Shown here: piece after piece, positions 1-9,712 of the stretch
Layout: every line of letters begins with the position of its first letter
How positions within the stretch are numbered: the stretch's first letter is position 1
DNA from: Portulaca oleracea
Taxonomy: Eukaryota; Streptophyta; Magnoliopsida; Caryophyllales; Portulacaceae
Length of the DNA: 64,000 nucleotides
Assembly: GCA_029582165.1 (NCBI GenBank)
Contig: CM055892.1
Coordinates: forward strand, 9,765,254 to 9,829,253
Direction of reading: 5' to 3'
The notes under the pieces: generated by a model
The model's input: the letters and a program-made list of their open reading frames with translations, nothing else
Told to the model about the DNA's origin: nothing
Database searches by the model: none
Position numbers and translations under genes: made by a program

Positions 1-505
1 ACTCATTTGGTCAAGGATCTACTGACCCTTTAAAATATATCCATATGAGTTCTTCTTGAGAGGATTGATCCAATATGCTCCAACTATGATAATGTCTTTA
101 TCAATAGTAAACTTCTGGTTTACTAGAGTATGTGTTTCAATTGGGCTAATTATTTGTGTAAAATAACCCAGAAAATAAGGATGATATCTTTTTCAACACA
201 CATGTTGCTCAAAACAATTTTCATTTGTCTCAACATGCAGGTATTCATTCCCACGAATACCTTTGAAACTTAATTAATAAGTTACCTTCGACACTAACTT
301 AGTGGAGAGAAGTACGTCCACAATAGGAAAGTTAGTTACACCAAGTAATATTATATGCGCTGTTCTGGAGCCTTGAATCAAAGTAGACTTCCACATATAT
401 AATGCTAATATTTGATTCCCCCATCAATGGATAATAAGTAATGTATTATTACTAAAAATGTGTGTTGTTCTAGTGTCTGCAAGACATGTATCTATCACCT
501 CATTT
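1..505 (-). pseudogene. Copia pol remnant (protease to GAG-pre-integrase)
   Basis: Minus-strand translation in shifting frames gives blocks in the order found in plant Copia polyproteins. They are a D(V/A)L-S-K segment and an LSFKGIRGNEYLHVETNE block near 200-330, VNQKFT at 107-123, and a degenerate H-x-GSIL...SYGYILKGQ block near 20-90. The last corresponds to the GHPGS...NS-GHPLK region of the GAG-pre-integrase domain. Several stops and at least two frame changes interrupt it, so no protein can be made. The identification rests on motif memory and was not checked by alignment. Confidence 0.65.
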
Positions 506-1252
506 ATTCATGTTCCAATCAAGTAAGTATGCATGAAATTCACTTCAAGATAAATATAACATTAATGCATATAAAGCATATAGTGGAAGTGCTTTAATCA
601 CTTATAAAAAGAAACTTCACTTCATAAGCACATACATGATTCTTGAAAGTTAATACTCCATAGTGAACATGCATTAATCATGGATATCAAGATCATTGAT
701 TACTCTTAAAACATTTCTATGAGCATGATGAATAATCACATGAATATCATTAAATTCTCACAAAGATATATCCCTTCCATATGCTCATATCATATCACAA
801 TCAAATATCCAATACGCATTATAACTTGTATTATGCTTAGGAAACAAAGTTCATGCATATTTGGTCAATCAATAACAATGCACTTTGTGATTAGGCATAA
901 CGAAATAGACAGTCATGTTCATGATACTTAATCATCCAATATGATCACCAATTTCAATAAATCATTGATATCATAAGACATATGAGATCATATTACTCGC
1001 ATTTTGCATGTGTAACATTTTCAATAAGGTGCATACATCAAATCATACGAATATCCAGGAAATAATAACATCACATGAGAACTCATATTAATCCATAGTT
1101 ATATACATATCAACAAAGGGGCTGAACAATAATTAAAACACAACAATTACTAAAGTCTTTGAACAATGTCAAGAGAGAGATATCTAAAAAGTAGTAGCTT
1201 AAAACAACGTGCACAACATAAATTAACAATAATATCACTTACTATCAAAAGT
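506..1252. other. AT-rich interval of the Copia element, no readable gene
   Basis: This lies between the gag C-terminal remnant and the protease remnant. Only short frames on both strands are open and no motif is recognised. It is probably decayed gag-protease linker. Confidence 0.4.
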
Positions 1253-1573
1253 TTATAAAATAATATCTTGTGCTTTTTGATTAAGCTTGATAAGGTTCAA
1301 CAAGATATTACGTACGACAGGTACGTGTTGTTTCCATTTCCTCGTTAATAATACATTTCTTACTTTTTTATCATTCATACTTTTCGATTCTGTATTCCTA
1401 CTCCTGGTAGGGACATCATCTTTTAAAAGATTAGCATAACTACAATCACGACTATGTCGACTATCACGGCTACTGACCTGACCTTTGTTTTGCTCATGAT
1501 TCTTGAGATTATATCCTGCCACATTCACTTCGGGGAATGGGACAAAACCATTGGGGAGTTCTAATGATCCCAT
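1253..1573 (-). pseudogene. Copia gag C-terminal remnant
   Basis: An open frame of 106 codons contains FVPFPEVN followed by a polar, basic, asparagine- and arginine-rich stretch. This resembles the segment after the core gag domain in plant Copia proteins, where a PFPEVN motif precedes a G/R-rich linker and a CCHC knuckle. The knuckle cysteines are not visible in this frame, so the C-terminus is either frameshifted or lost. The ATG at 1573 is probably an accident of decay, because the gag core should lie upstream. The orientation agrees with the flanking LTR and pol remnants. Confidence 0.5.
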
Positions 1574-1744
1574 AGGTCATTATTAATAAAATTATGTGTA
1601 TTTCTCATTTAAATATTGAATTCCACACTTGTAACAAACTGCTAAATTTAACCGATAATATAAACTTTATCACTTCAAGTATACTATCATCGCCTTTTAA
1701 CAATTTTTATGTCAATTAACAACTCTATATTCTAATTGGCAGGA

Positions 1745-2625
1745 AATCGAACTTCCGGTTCACTAACGATATTATATATAACTTCAATGATTGAAGTGAA
1801 CTTCTGGTTCACTACTAATACGTGTAGTCAACTTGAAACAAAATTCAATATTAGTGGTATAGTGAACCTCTGGTTCACCAATGAGATAAGTAATCCATTT
1901 TTTCAATACCAGAGTGAATTCGAAAATCAGATAAAATTCTTAACATTAGAATGAACTTCAAGTTCACTAATGAAATAACACAAATTATTATTATTTGGTA
2001 GAACTTTCGGTTCACTAATAAGTTAAACAATATTATCAATATTATGGTAACTTCTGGTTACTGATAAGATAAAATTTGCGATATACGAGTGAACTTATGG
2101 TTCACTTGAAGAAATAATATAAAATTATTACTATTGGAGTGAACTTCTGGTTCACCAATGAAATTATGCAATCTTTAACTATAACCATAATATCCAATAA
2201 CAAAAGACTTTAACTATATAAAGGCGATGAAGTGAACTTCTGGTTCACTAATAAAATAAAATAAACTTCGTATTGTTGAGACGAACTTCTGGTTCGTTAA
2301 TGAAAACACATAAAATCTTATACATAAAGACTATAAATTAGTACACAACAATCTGACAACAAACTTGTTCATAAATATAAATTATACAAATTTAATATTA
2401 ACAGAAGGGTAAACTTCTGGTTCACCAAGAAAATTTAGGAGGAAAATAAAATTTCAATATCATAGTGAACTTATGGCCACTAATAAAATGAATTTTTGAT
2501 ATACCAGTAAACTTCTAGTTCGCTTAATGAAATAATGTAAAATTTTGACTATTTGGGTGAACTTCTAATTCACTGGTAAAATTAAACGAAATTTTCATTG
2601 TCAGAGTGAACTTTTGGTTCACTAA
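1745..2625. repeat. Array of about 15 palindromes GTGAAC-n5-GTTCAC
   Basis: A 17-bp inverted repeat, consensus GTGAACTTCTGGTTCAC, recurs near 1747, 1796, 1862, 1951, 2001, 2047, 2091, 2141, 2232, 2281, 2409, 2464, 2508, 2558 and 2606. The spacing is mostly 45-60 bp (a few gaps are near 90-130 bp) and AT-rich DNA separates the copies. Several variants keep complementary arms by paired changes, for example ACGAAC/GTTCGT at 2281 and GTAAC/GTTAC at 2047. The spacers are not repeated. The array sits where the gag core of the Copia element would be expected. Confidence 0.85.
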
Positions 2626-2837
2626 TAAAAACAACATTAAATCACAGATATAAAAGAACCACTTTCTCTCAATTTAAGCATGAACAATATTATCTAATTT
2701 CAACATCATCAGATCAATTCAATAGCTAATTAATAGCAAACCTAAAATGCTTTGTAGAAAAAGAGATTGAATCTTACAGAAAGATGACGAACAATGACAT
2801 AATCCATAATTTAGTGGAAAAAAAAAGAGGGAATAAA

Positions 2838-2883
2838 ATAGCATGATTGTGAGAATCAATTGCTGTGAGAATCATGCTATATT
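2838..2883. other. Short inverted repeat / hairpin
   Basis: Arms of about 10-12 bp (AATAGCATGATT and AATCATGCTAT) flank a loop that itself contains a repeated GTGAGAATCA. It lies at the 3' side of the splice-donor-like site of the Copia leader. Confidence 0.5.
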
Positions 2884-2920
2884 ATTCAGTATTCACAATA
2901 AAGGACTGATATGTATTTAC

Positions 2921-3128
2921 CATGATTTGTTTGTCTCTATAACTCTGAGGCCAATGTTGTGAAGTGAAGGTTTCATCATCATCAATCCCAGCATCATCAT
3001 CAGTGCAACTTGCTTTTCAAAAATCAAGGCACGACTACCTTGAGCACCTTCTGATGAACTTTCTGGGAGCTTGGCAAATTTGGCAAACAAATAGTTAGAT
3101 TGTTGGATTAGAGCTGGTGCTGATAACG
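2921..3128 (-). other. Copia leader with possible splice donor
   Basis: Directly after the LTR the minus strand reads CGTTATCAGCACCAGCTC, a string often seen after the 5' LTR in plant Copia-derived sequences. A short open stretch follows, ending at a good donor-like junction (CATG/GTAAAT, GT at 2919-2920). Whether it is translated or spliced is unknown. Confidence 0.35.
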
Positions 3129-3331
3129 TGTTATGAATATATGAATATAAGAGAAAATAGAGAGAATAGAGACAGAGGAATTGAGAGGAAGAAAAGAATG
3201 AATATTTCATTGTCATCGAGGAAGTATTTATAATACAAGGATTCTTCATCACTAAGAATACTTCATCACTAAGAAAACTTCATTACTAAAGAAAGTAAGA
3301 GTATGGACATTCACACAATTATTCCATAACA
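3129..3331 (-). repeat. Copia 5' LTR, 203 bp
   Basis: On the minus strand it starts TGTTATGGAAT and ends ATTCATAACA, giving the expected TG...CA and a short TGTTAT/ATAACA terminal inverted repeat. A TATA box lies at 3225-3232. The segment just upstream of the TATA box has two to three copies of an 18-bp CTTAGTGATGAAG-type unit. The partner LTR is outside the window, so the target duplication cannot be checked. Confidence 0.65.
3225..3232 (-). promoter_or_regulatory. TATA box of the Copia LTR
   Basis: TATAAATA on the minus strand, about 95 bp before the LTR end, followed by a CT-rich leader. Confidence 0.6.
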
Positions 3332-3452
3332 AATACAAAGTAAAAAAGTCAAATGAATAATACCATGTAAATCGATCAAATGAAAAATAGTAAAATCAAA
3401 AAATGAATGGGACTAAAATAAATGATGCATGCAGTAAGAAATGTTATTACTA

Positions 3453-3858
3453 CCTCCGTTTTTATTTATCTGTCGTCTAAGAAATTGTGTTAAAAATTTT
3501 AACTGTTAATATCTTAATTTGTAAAATTATTCATCATACAAAATTGATGTCATTAGATTCGTAACAAAAAAAGACTACTCCCTCCGTCCCAGATTATTAT
3601 CACTTTGACAAAATTTTGACCGTTTATTACTCACAAATTATAATGAGTTACAATATGAAATTACCTCTATTGTAATTTTTAGTAAGATGTCTTTCTAATG
3701 ACAATAATTTCATATTGTAACTCATTGTAATTTATGAATAGTTAACGGTCAAAATTTTGTCAAATTGACAATTAATTTGGGACGGTTATATTCGAAACTA
3801 TTGATGAAAGATTGACACTGAAAACCGTAAATGACATATAAAAAAAGAACGGAGTGAG
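3453..3858. mobile_element. Stowaway MITE (outer)
   Basis: The left end reads CCTCCGTTTTTATTTATCTG after a TA at 3451-3452. The right end, read on the minus strand, is CTCACTCCGTTC...TATATGTCATTTACGG after a TA at 3859-3860. Both are degenerate forms of the Stowaway terminus CTCCCTCCGT, with the TA target duplication. Without the inner insertion it is about 200 bp, a normal size. Confidence 0.75.
3578..3785. mobile_element. Stowaway MITE (inner), nested in the outer one
   Basis: It begins CTCCCTCCGTCCC at 3578 after TA 3576-3577 and ends GGGACGG at 3785, with the terminal base pairs at the right end eroded. The arms match far inward (TTTGACAAAATTTTGACCGT and its complement). It is a different Stowaway subfamily from the outer element and must have inserted later. 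Confidence 0.8.
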
Positions 3859-4023
3859 TAGTTGTAAAATAATACTCGTTGAGTTGAAATGCTATGAAAA
3901 ATGCATGGGGTTGAGGATGATGCATGCACTAAGAAATGCTATCGGTAAAATATTAATACTTATTTAGTTGAAATTCTATTTAAAAAAATTGTTTAGTTGA
4001 AATCTTAAGGACCTAGAAAAAAA

Positions 4024-5175
4024 GGGAAATTCCAAATGGTAGGCATGAGTTATTGTGTATTCCAAGTTGTCAACACTGTTTTTACTTATTCCAAATGGTA
4101 GGTTTAATTTACAAAAAATTCCATCCCGTAGGCATGGTGTAAACTGCCGTTAGAAATTTAAATTAAAAAAAAACCAAAATAAAAAACAAAGAGGAAAGAG
4201 AAATGCCCAGCAATGTTGAAACCAATTTTACGCTGAAGAAGAAACTCATAGAGGACGACTACGCCCAGACAGTGTAGGTGTTGCCGTCGTCGGTCGCCGA
4301 CCGTCTCCCTCGCGCTCTGTCGTCGACCGTCTCGCCGGCAATGTTGAAACCAATTTTTATGGGATTTGAATCAAGTTGAGCTTGGAACCCAAATCATGCA
4401 AAAGCACTGAGTAAATCATCCCCGATTTCCCATCAAACAATCCAAACCCAACTGCAAATAAAGGGCAATATGTCATTCAGAGACCCAAAGAAAAATTGCA
4501 ATTTTGTATGGATTCAAGTCAGATTGAACTTGGAACCCAAATCATGCAAAAGCCCCACGTAATCATTCCCGATTTCCCATCAAACATTCTGAACCTTACA
4601 ACAAAAAAAAGGGCAATTTTTTATGGGATTCAGATGAGATTGAGTTTGTAACCGAAATGAAACACGCTTGAAGGTAAGAACAACAGATAGAATACCTGAG
4701 AGGAAGAGCATCTGGGTCGTCATTATCATTAGCAACATCAACAGCAGAAGGAGGTGAAGGAAGAGGAAGAGAGTCTTCTTGTTGTTGCTCAACAACAGAT
4801 GAAAATGATGACCCAGATGATAGACAGATGAAAGGGGTGATGATGGGTCGATGAAAGGGGTGATGATGGGTTGATGTCTGGGTCTTCAACGCTGAAATTT
4901 GAGATTGAGAAGAAGGGATGGTGTGTGAGAAGAACACAACGGGTTGTGGCGATGCTGATATCACCACACCCTTCATTCTCTTCAACCTCTTCGAGTTTCT
5001 TCTTCAGTGTGAAATTGGTTTTCTTTTTTTTTTTTTATTTAAATTTCTAACGGCAGTTTACACCATGCCTACGGGATGAAAATTTTTTCAATTAAGTCTA
5101 CCATTTGGAATAAGTAAAAACAGTGTTGACAACTTGGAATACACAACAACTCGTGCCTACCATTTGGAATTTCCC
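4024..5175. mobile_element. Mutator-like element carrying gene fragments (Pack-MULE)
   Basis: Terminal inverted repeats of at least 137 bp (4024-4165 and 5040-5175) begin GGGAAATTCCAAATGG. Similarity continues inward through a block containing CTGAAGAAGAAACTC. The element sits in an A-run on both sides, so the exact 8-10 bp target duplication is ambiguous. The interior holds a captured exon on the minus strand (4696-4985). It also has two to three diverged copies of a roughly 135-bp unit, recognisable by CCCGATTTCCCATCAAACA near 4425 and 4570. No transposase is present. Confidence 0.75.
4696..4985 (-). pseudogene. Captured first exon, possible organelle-targeted protein
   Basis: The minus strand opens with MKRMKGVVISASPQPVVFFS and continues as a serine-, threonine- and histidine-rich stretch, then an acidic segment (DVANDNDDPDALPL). 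It runs into a clean donor, CTCAG/GTATTC, with GT at 4694-4695. The composition, basic and S/T-rich with few acidic residues for the first 70 residues, resembles a chloroplast transit peptide. The frame stays open past the donor by chance for 129 codons in total. The parent gene was not recognised. The Pack-MULE setting suggests capture of exon 1 and part of intron 1. Confidence 0.5.
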
Positions 5176-5248
5176 AAAAAAAAAACATAATACAATTAGT
5201 TTTACCTAATGTGATGAATGATACATACACTAAGAAACCATTGTATGG

Positions 5249-5783
5249 GATAAAAGTGGAAACCCTAGCCTCCTCTTTTCCTTTTCTCTCTAGAAAACCA
5301 TAACCTCCATCTCCTTGGAGGGGCTGCCATCGATTTTTTTTGTCGATGGTAAGCCCCAATTTGCTTGATTTCTACCCTAATTATTAGTAGTTTGGTTTTA
5401 CGTTTACACAAAGAAAGTTAGTCTCTTCTTTTGTAAGAGTTTCTTTATACCCTTATTTAGGGTTTTTAATCTCTTTCTAGAGTTTTTGTTCAGTTGGTGT
5501 GGTCTAATACGTTGAATGAAAATCGACTTTCCAATCGCTATGCACGGGTTGTGAGAAACTCCATCAATGGTAAAGATGCACTGTCATCGAAGAAAGATGC
5601 AGAGTCATCAAAGAAATCAGAGTCGAACGTCAGTAAGATTAGTATTAGTTATTTGGAAGTTGAATTTCATATCTATGTTTTAGATCTACAATTGTTCAAT
5701 CACAATTTTCATTGTAAGTGTCGTATGACTTGCTATTAATGAAATCGTTATGTTTGATTTCAAAAAAAAAAAATAAAGAAAGA
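5249..5783 (+). mobile_element. LINE-type retroposon, internally deleted or short, with 17-bp TSD
   Basis: A 17-bp duplication, AAGAAACCATTGTATGG, flanks it (5232-5248 and 5784-5800, one mismatch). The body starts near AAACCCTAGCC, a common plant LINE 5'-leader style, and ends TATTAATGAAATCGTTATG...TTTC followed by an A-run at 5762-5773. That ending is typical of plant L1-type 3' UTRs. It is only 535 bp long and no ORF1 or ORF2 domain was seen, so it is either an internally deleted LINE or a LINE-mobilised retroposon. Confidence 0.75.
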
Positions 5784-5844
5784 AAGAAACCGTTGTATGG
5801 TGTCTCCATTTGTAGAAAATGTGATTATAATTACCTTTCAACAA

Positions 5845-5851
<7 letters not shown>

Positions 5852-5924
<73 letters not shown>
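5852..5924. repeat. (TA)n microsatellite
   Basis: About 36 uninterrupted TA units. Confidence 0.95.
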
Positions 5925-5931
<7 letters not shown>

Positions 5932-6028
5932 AAATCTGAAAAATTTACTTTTATTAAAAACTAGTTAAGTTGTCCGTGCTTTGCACGGGAGTAGTAGTAC
6001 AATATCAAATGCATGAGTATAGCCGCCT

Positions 6029-6380
6029 TGTTTTTTAGTTGGGTTAAACCTAACTAATTTAACCTAACTTAAGTAAAATTAACTTATTTTTACCTAAGCT
6101 AACCTAATCCAACTCCATAAAAAAACACCTAAACCAAAACAACTTATTAAATCAAAAAGAAATTCAAATAATATTAATTTTAATCTCAAATCAATCCACT
6201 TTTTTCAACATCTATAACTTTTTCATTTATTTTCTCAAAAATATTTAAATGTTATTAATAAAATATTTTCACCCAACAACTAAGTTAGCTCAAACATATC
6301 TATCATTAATTTCCTATCCTATCATAACTTATCCTAACTTAATAACCTAACTTGAACATAACCTGACAAAAAAACAGTGT
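6029..6380. repeat. AT-rich TIR-like element, uncertain MITE
   Basis: The ends share a degenerate inverted repeat (GTTTTTTAGTTGGGTT at left, GTTTTTTTGTCAGGTT on the minus strand at right). The interior repeats the words AACCTAAC and CTAACTTAA. Target duplication and family were not established. Confidence 0.3.
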
Positions 6381-6493
6381 CATATACAATAAAGAAGAAA
6401 ATTTGGTGGACTCTAATCAAAATCATCTATTATTGATTACTTCATGAAAAACTACTCCTTTCCATAAGGCATGGGCTAGAAATTATAGTTTTG

Positions 6494-7009
6494 TGTTAGG
6501 AAAGTGTCCTAAAATCACTCAGTTTCTTGATCTCACAATTATTTGTTTCCTAATTGTATTAGGATATTAATTAACTTTCCTTATTATGTTAGGTTTCCTA
6601 ATTGTATTAGATTCTAAATCTAATTGGAGTGAGAGTCAAAGTAGGTTTATAGGGAGTTTTCCCTATAAATAGTGAGTCTTGTCCGCCTTGTTTGGTGTGG
6701 CCAATTTCGGGGGCACCTTCTGTGGGAGGAAGTGTATTCAGATATTCTGAGATTTCTTATTCCCATTGGTGAGAGAAGTTGTGAGAGTTTATGTGAGTTG
6801 TTATACTCTCTGTTGATCTCGGGGTGAGATCGTTCGTTGTAATCTCTACCAATAGTGGATTTGTTTGAGGTTGTGCCGCCCGTGGTTTTTTTTCCCGATT
6901 TGGGTTTCCACGTAAAAATCTTTGTGTCCCCTTTATCTTGCACTCATTTATTTTTCTCGATATCAAGTAGTCATCTTATTTTCGCTTCCGCTGGTCAAAA
7001 ACCCTAACA
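6494..7009 (+). repeat. 5' LTR of the TRIM-size element
   Basis: 516 bp, TGTTAGG...CCCTAACA. A TATA box (CCTATAAATAG) lies near 6663-6670 and a GTGAGTC leader follows. Confidence 0.9.
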
Positions 7010-7011
7010 AG

Positions 7012-7024
7012 TGGTATCAGAGCC
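7012..7024 (+). promoter_or_regulatory. Primer-binding site (initiator tRNA-Met)
   Basis: TGGTATCAGAGCC begins two bases after the 5' LTR. This is the usual tRNA-iMet primer-binding site of plant Copia elements. Confidence 0.9.
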
Positions 7025-7162
7025 ATGGTTGTTCAAGTTTGTGGAGTTAGGGTTCATGTAAGAGTTTCGGTTATGAGAAGACTACATTCAGAAAATTCGT
7101 TTGTTGGTATCGAGAAGTTCGTTGGCAAGATTAGATATGGGGGTTGTGAAGATTTCCGTTAG
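7025..7162 (+). pseudogene. Truncated Copia gag N-terminus, 45 codons
   Basis: The ATG lies directly after the primer-binding site. The peptide ends SFVGIEKFVGKIRYGGCEDFR before a TAG at 7160-7162. IEKFVGKIRYG corresponds to the (V/I)EKFDGKNNFGLWK start of Copia gag proteins. The rest of gag and all of pol are deleted, so this is an ancestry marker and not a functional gene. Beyond the stop the interior is a tandem duplication. Confidence 0.6.
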
Positions 7163-7351
7163 ATCCAGTTTGTGACCGTTCAGCGGTTTGGCTACCCATC
7201 GCAGTTCTACCTTTCAGAGGTTCGTTGGCGATGAAGAAATTTTGGATCTGAAGATTTATGTTGGATCCAGTTTGTAACCGTTCAGCGGTTTGGCTACTCA
7301 TCGCAGTTCTACCTTTCATAGGTTCGTTGGCGATGAAGAAATTTTGGATCC
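7158..7351 (+). repeat. Tandem duplication (about 104-bp unit) in the TRIM interior
   Basis: Two copies of a block containing CCGTTCAGCGGTTTGGCTAC and CGATGAAGAAATTTTGGATC follow each other, starting near 7158 and 7261. They differ by a few bases. Confidence 0.85.
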
Positions 7352-7373
7352 TTCGTTGATCCAAGGTGGAGAT

Positions 7374-7891
7374 TGTTAGGAAAGTGTCCTAAAATCACCC
7401 AGTTTCTTGATTCCTCAATTATTTGTTTCCTAATTGTATTAGGATATTAATTAAGTTTCCTTATTATGTTAGGTTTCCTAATTGTATTAGATTCTAAATG
7501 TAATTGGAGTGGGAGTCAAAGTAGGTTTATAGGGAGTTTTCCCTATAAATAGTGAGTCTTGTCCGCCTTGTTTGGTGTGGCCAATTTTGGGGCACCTCCT
7601 GTGGGAGGATGTATATTCAGATATTCTGAGATTTCGTATTCTCATTGGTGAGAGAAATTGTGAGAGTTTATGTGATTGTTATACTCTCTTTCTGTTGATC
7701 TCGGGGTGAGATCGTTCGTTGTAATCTCTACCAATAGTGGATTTGTTTGAGGTTGTGCCGCCCGTGGTTTTTTTTCCCGATTTGGGTTTCCACGTAAAAA
7801 TCTTTGTGTCCCCTTTATCTTGCACTCATTTATTTTTCTCGATATCAAGTAGTCATTTTATTTTCGCTTCCGCTGGTCAAAAACCCTAACA
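7374..7891 (+). repeat. 3' LTR of the TRIM-size element
   Basis: 518 bp and collinear with the 5' LTR. Differences are a handful of substitutions and short indels near 7590-7690. Confidence 0.9.
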
Positions 7892-8657
7892 TTTTGCAAT
7901 ATAAGTTTGGTGTAATAATGTACATTAAATTCATTACATTAAGTAAATATTGCCTTAGATTATAATAAATATGAAAAATTACAAACAATAATACAATATT
8001 ATGTAATTCATATACTCCTAGTATTATATTTATTTTTCAAATACAATTTACCACAATTTAGTTTCCATACTAACATATAATCCTTTAAAGATTGTCGTAT
8101 GTTAAGAATTTAATATTTTCATTGTACAAATATTATAAGTGTATATATCAAAATATATTTACATAAAACTAAAAAAAATTTTTATTGTCAAAGAACATTT
8201 GACCCGTACTTACTTGAATTTGAAGTATACTTCGGTTATATTAATCTAAACCCGAAATACACACGGGTCATATTTTTTGAGTAAAATTACCCGGAACGAA
8301 AATACACATGACCCGTATTTACCTTAAAAAGAAATTTTTACTATCAAAGAACATCTGACCCATATTTACTTGAATTTGAAATACTCCCCGAGTCATGTTT
8401 TTGGAGTGAAATTTACCCGAAATCAAAATATGCCCGACCCATATTTACTTATATAGTTAACCTATATTACCTAGTTATTGTACTCGAGCGTAAAATAGTC
8501 AATTTATGTGTGTACATAAATTGAAGACAAGTTACTGATTAATTATTATATCCAAGGGTAAAATAGTAAATTCGAGTGTGAACATAAGCAAACAAACAAG
8601 CAGGCTAAGCTCCACAACAACAACAATCAACTATCCTTTTTATATAATAATAATATA
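7892..8657. other. AT-rich Helitron-like interior with two diverged repeats
   Basis: No gene was seen. A unit of about 160 bp occurs twice (near 8176-8330 and 8335-8465). It is marked by CAAAGAACAT-TGACCC, TACTTGAATTTGAA and AAATTACCCG. The frame is closed on both strands. Confidence 0.5.
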
Positions 8658-9362
8658 CTAGTGGGGGTGCCCGTGCTTAGCTTTCAACAATAAAAATTAT
8701 CAGGAAATTGTACATATATTGTATTGGATCTTGTATACATTTGTATACAACAAAGCTACAATTGTGGCAACCTGATAAAATGCTTCATTTGACAACAATG
8801 GTACGACTTATTCTTTTGCAGGAAAGCTGCTGCAATTTGTTATTTCTGCTCATTCGTTGCTTTTCGTGATGCTTCATTTCTGTTCCGAAAAGCAAACTTA
8901 GATAACCATTTACCTGTTCACATTTTTTTGTCAGAAATTAGAAATAGAAAATTGGTACATGGTTGGTAACAATTGTCATAAAAGCAAAGTGAAACAATAT
9001 TACATAGAACTGATTGAACCTTATTGACTATATAATGATCCAAGTTCCTAATAATTTAATGTTGACTTTGCAGTAAAGCTTGTGAATGGACAATGTATAT
9101 AACCTTTCTTGGGGGATTCCATCTACAAACGCAAAGTTATTGGCTTCAAGAATAACCAAGACATGGGTAAGGAAAACATGAATCAGAGTAGACATGGATA
9201 AGAAAGATAAAGTAGCCATATAGGGAAAAAAAATGTTTCTCATGTATTGAATAAAAATCCTAACTACCTTTACTTCTATCTTCAACATCAAGCGCTTGTT
9301 CTGTTTGTTGCTATTTTGTATTACCCAGTTTGCCCTTTTTTTTCCGTAAAAATGTAACTTAA

Positions 9363-9677
9363 GGGTCCGTTTGGACCTTGGAAAACAGCATGGAAAAAAA
9401 ATTATTTTGGAAAATGAAAATCTTTCCTTTGTTTGGATTGAAGAAAAAGGAATGGAAAAAAAATTGTGGGAAAATTGCATGGAAAATTTGGAGTAATAAT
9501 GAATAAAAAATTTTCCCTTCAAAAATGAAAGGAAAGTTGGGAGAAAAATTTTGGATCAAAGCCAACTTTTCTTTTCATTCTCTCTCTAACTCATCTCTCT
9601 CTCTCTCTCTCTAACTTTCTTCCCTCTCTCTCTAACTCTCTTCTCTCTCTCTCTCTAACTCTCTCTCTCTCTCTAAC

Positions 9678-9712
<35 letters not shown>

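Larger units (their letters stand above)
1..3331 (-). mobile_element. Copia-type LTR retrotransposon, 5' half, decayed
   Basis: Read on the minus strand, this runs from a 203-bp LTR (3129-3331) through a leader, a palindrome array and a gag C-terminal remnant to protease and GAG-pre-integrase remnants at the window edge. The order LTR, gag, protease, GAG-pre-integrase is that of a Copia polyprotein. RT, integrase and the second LTR would lie to the left of the window. The usual gag core is not recognisable between the leader and the gag remnant; the palindrome array occupies that place. Many stops and frameshifts show it is dead. The Copia assignment is fairly secure and the lineage is not determined. 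Confidence 0.75.
6494..7891 (+). mobile_element. TRIM-size non-autonomous Copia-derived LTR element, complete
   Basis: Two LTRs (6494-7009 and 7374-7891) with TGTTAGG...CCTAACA ends flank a 364-bp interior. The target duplication is TTTTG (6489-6493 and 7892-7896). A TGGTATCAGAGCC primer-binding site complementary to initiator tRNA-Met starts at 7012, and GGTGGAGAT lies before the 3' LTR as a polypurine tract. A short gag-like start (7025-7162) shows Copia ancestry. The LTRs look very similar by eye, implying a fairly recent insertion. Confidence 0.9.
5961..8657 (-). mobile_element. Helitron-like element, candidate
   Basis: On the minus strand the 3' end has a GC-rich hairpin (arms CCGTGC/GCACGG at 5974-5988), about nine bases, and then CTAG (5961-5964) followed by T. 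This is the layout of Helitron 3' termini. The other end is set by analogy. Just beyond the next CTAG (8658-8661) the minus strand continues TATATTATTATTATATAAAAAGGATAG...TTGTTG, a string resembling that beyond the CTAG at 18436. No Rep/helicase coding was seen. The TRIM at 6494-7891 inserted later. Confidence 0.4.

Noticed and set aside
1745..2625. CRISPR-like array (short palindromic repeats at regular spacing)
   Set aside because: The DNA is plant nuclear, the repeats are degenerate with covarying arms, the spacers are AT-rich and irregular, and there are no cas genes.
5718..5939. ORF ending in an (IY)n run
   Set aside because: Reads through the (TA)n microsatellite.
7131..7364. 77-codon minus-strand ORF with two similar halves
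   Set aside because: Antisense of the 104-bp tandem duplication in the TRIM; the sense strand has the gag-like start and primer-binding site.
9028..9565. Minus-strand ORFs of 164 and 68 codons rich in F and K
   Set aside because: They cross the boundary of the Harbinger element and read its A- and T-rich subterminal DNA; no domain.
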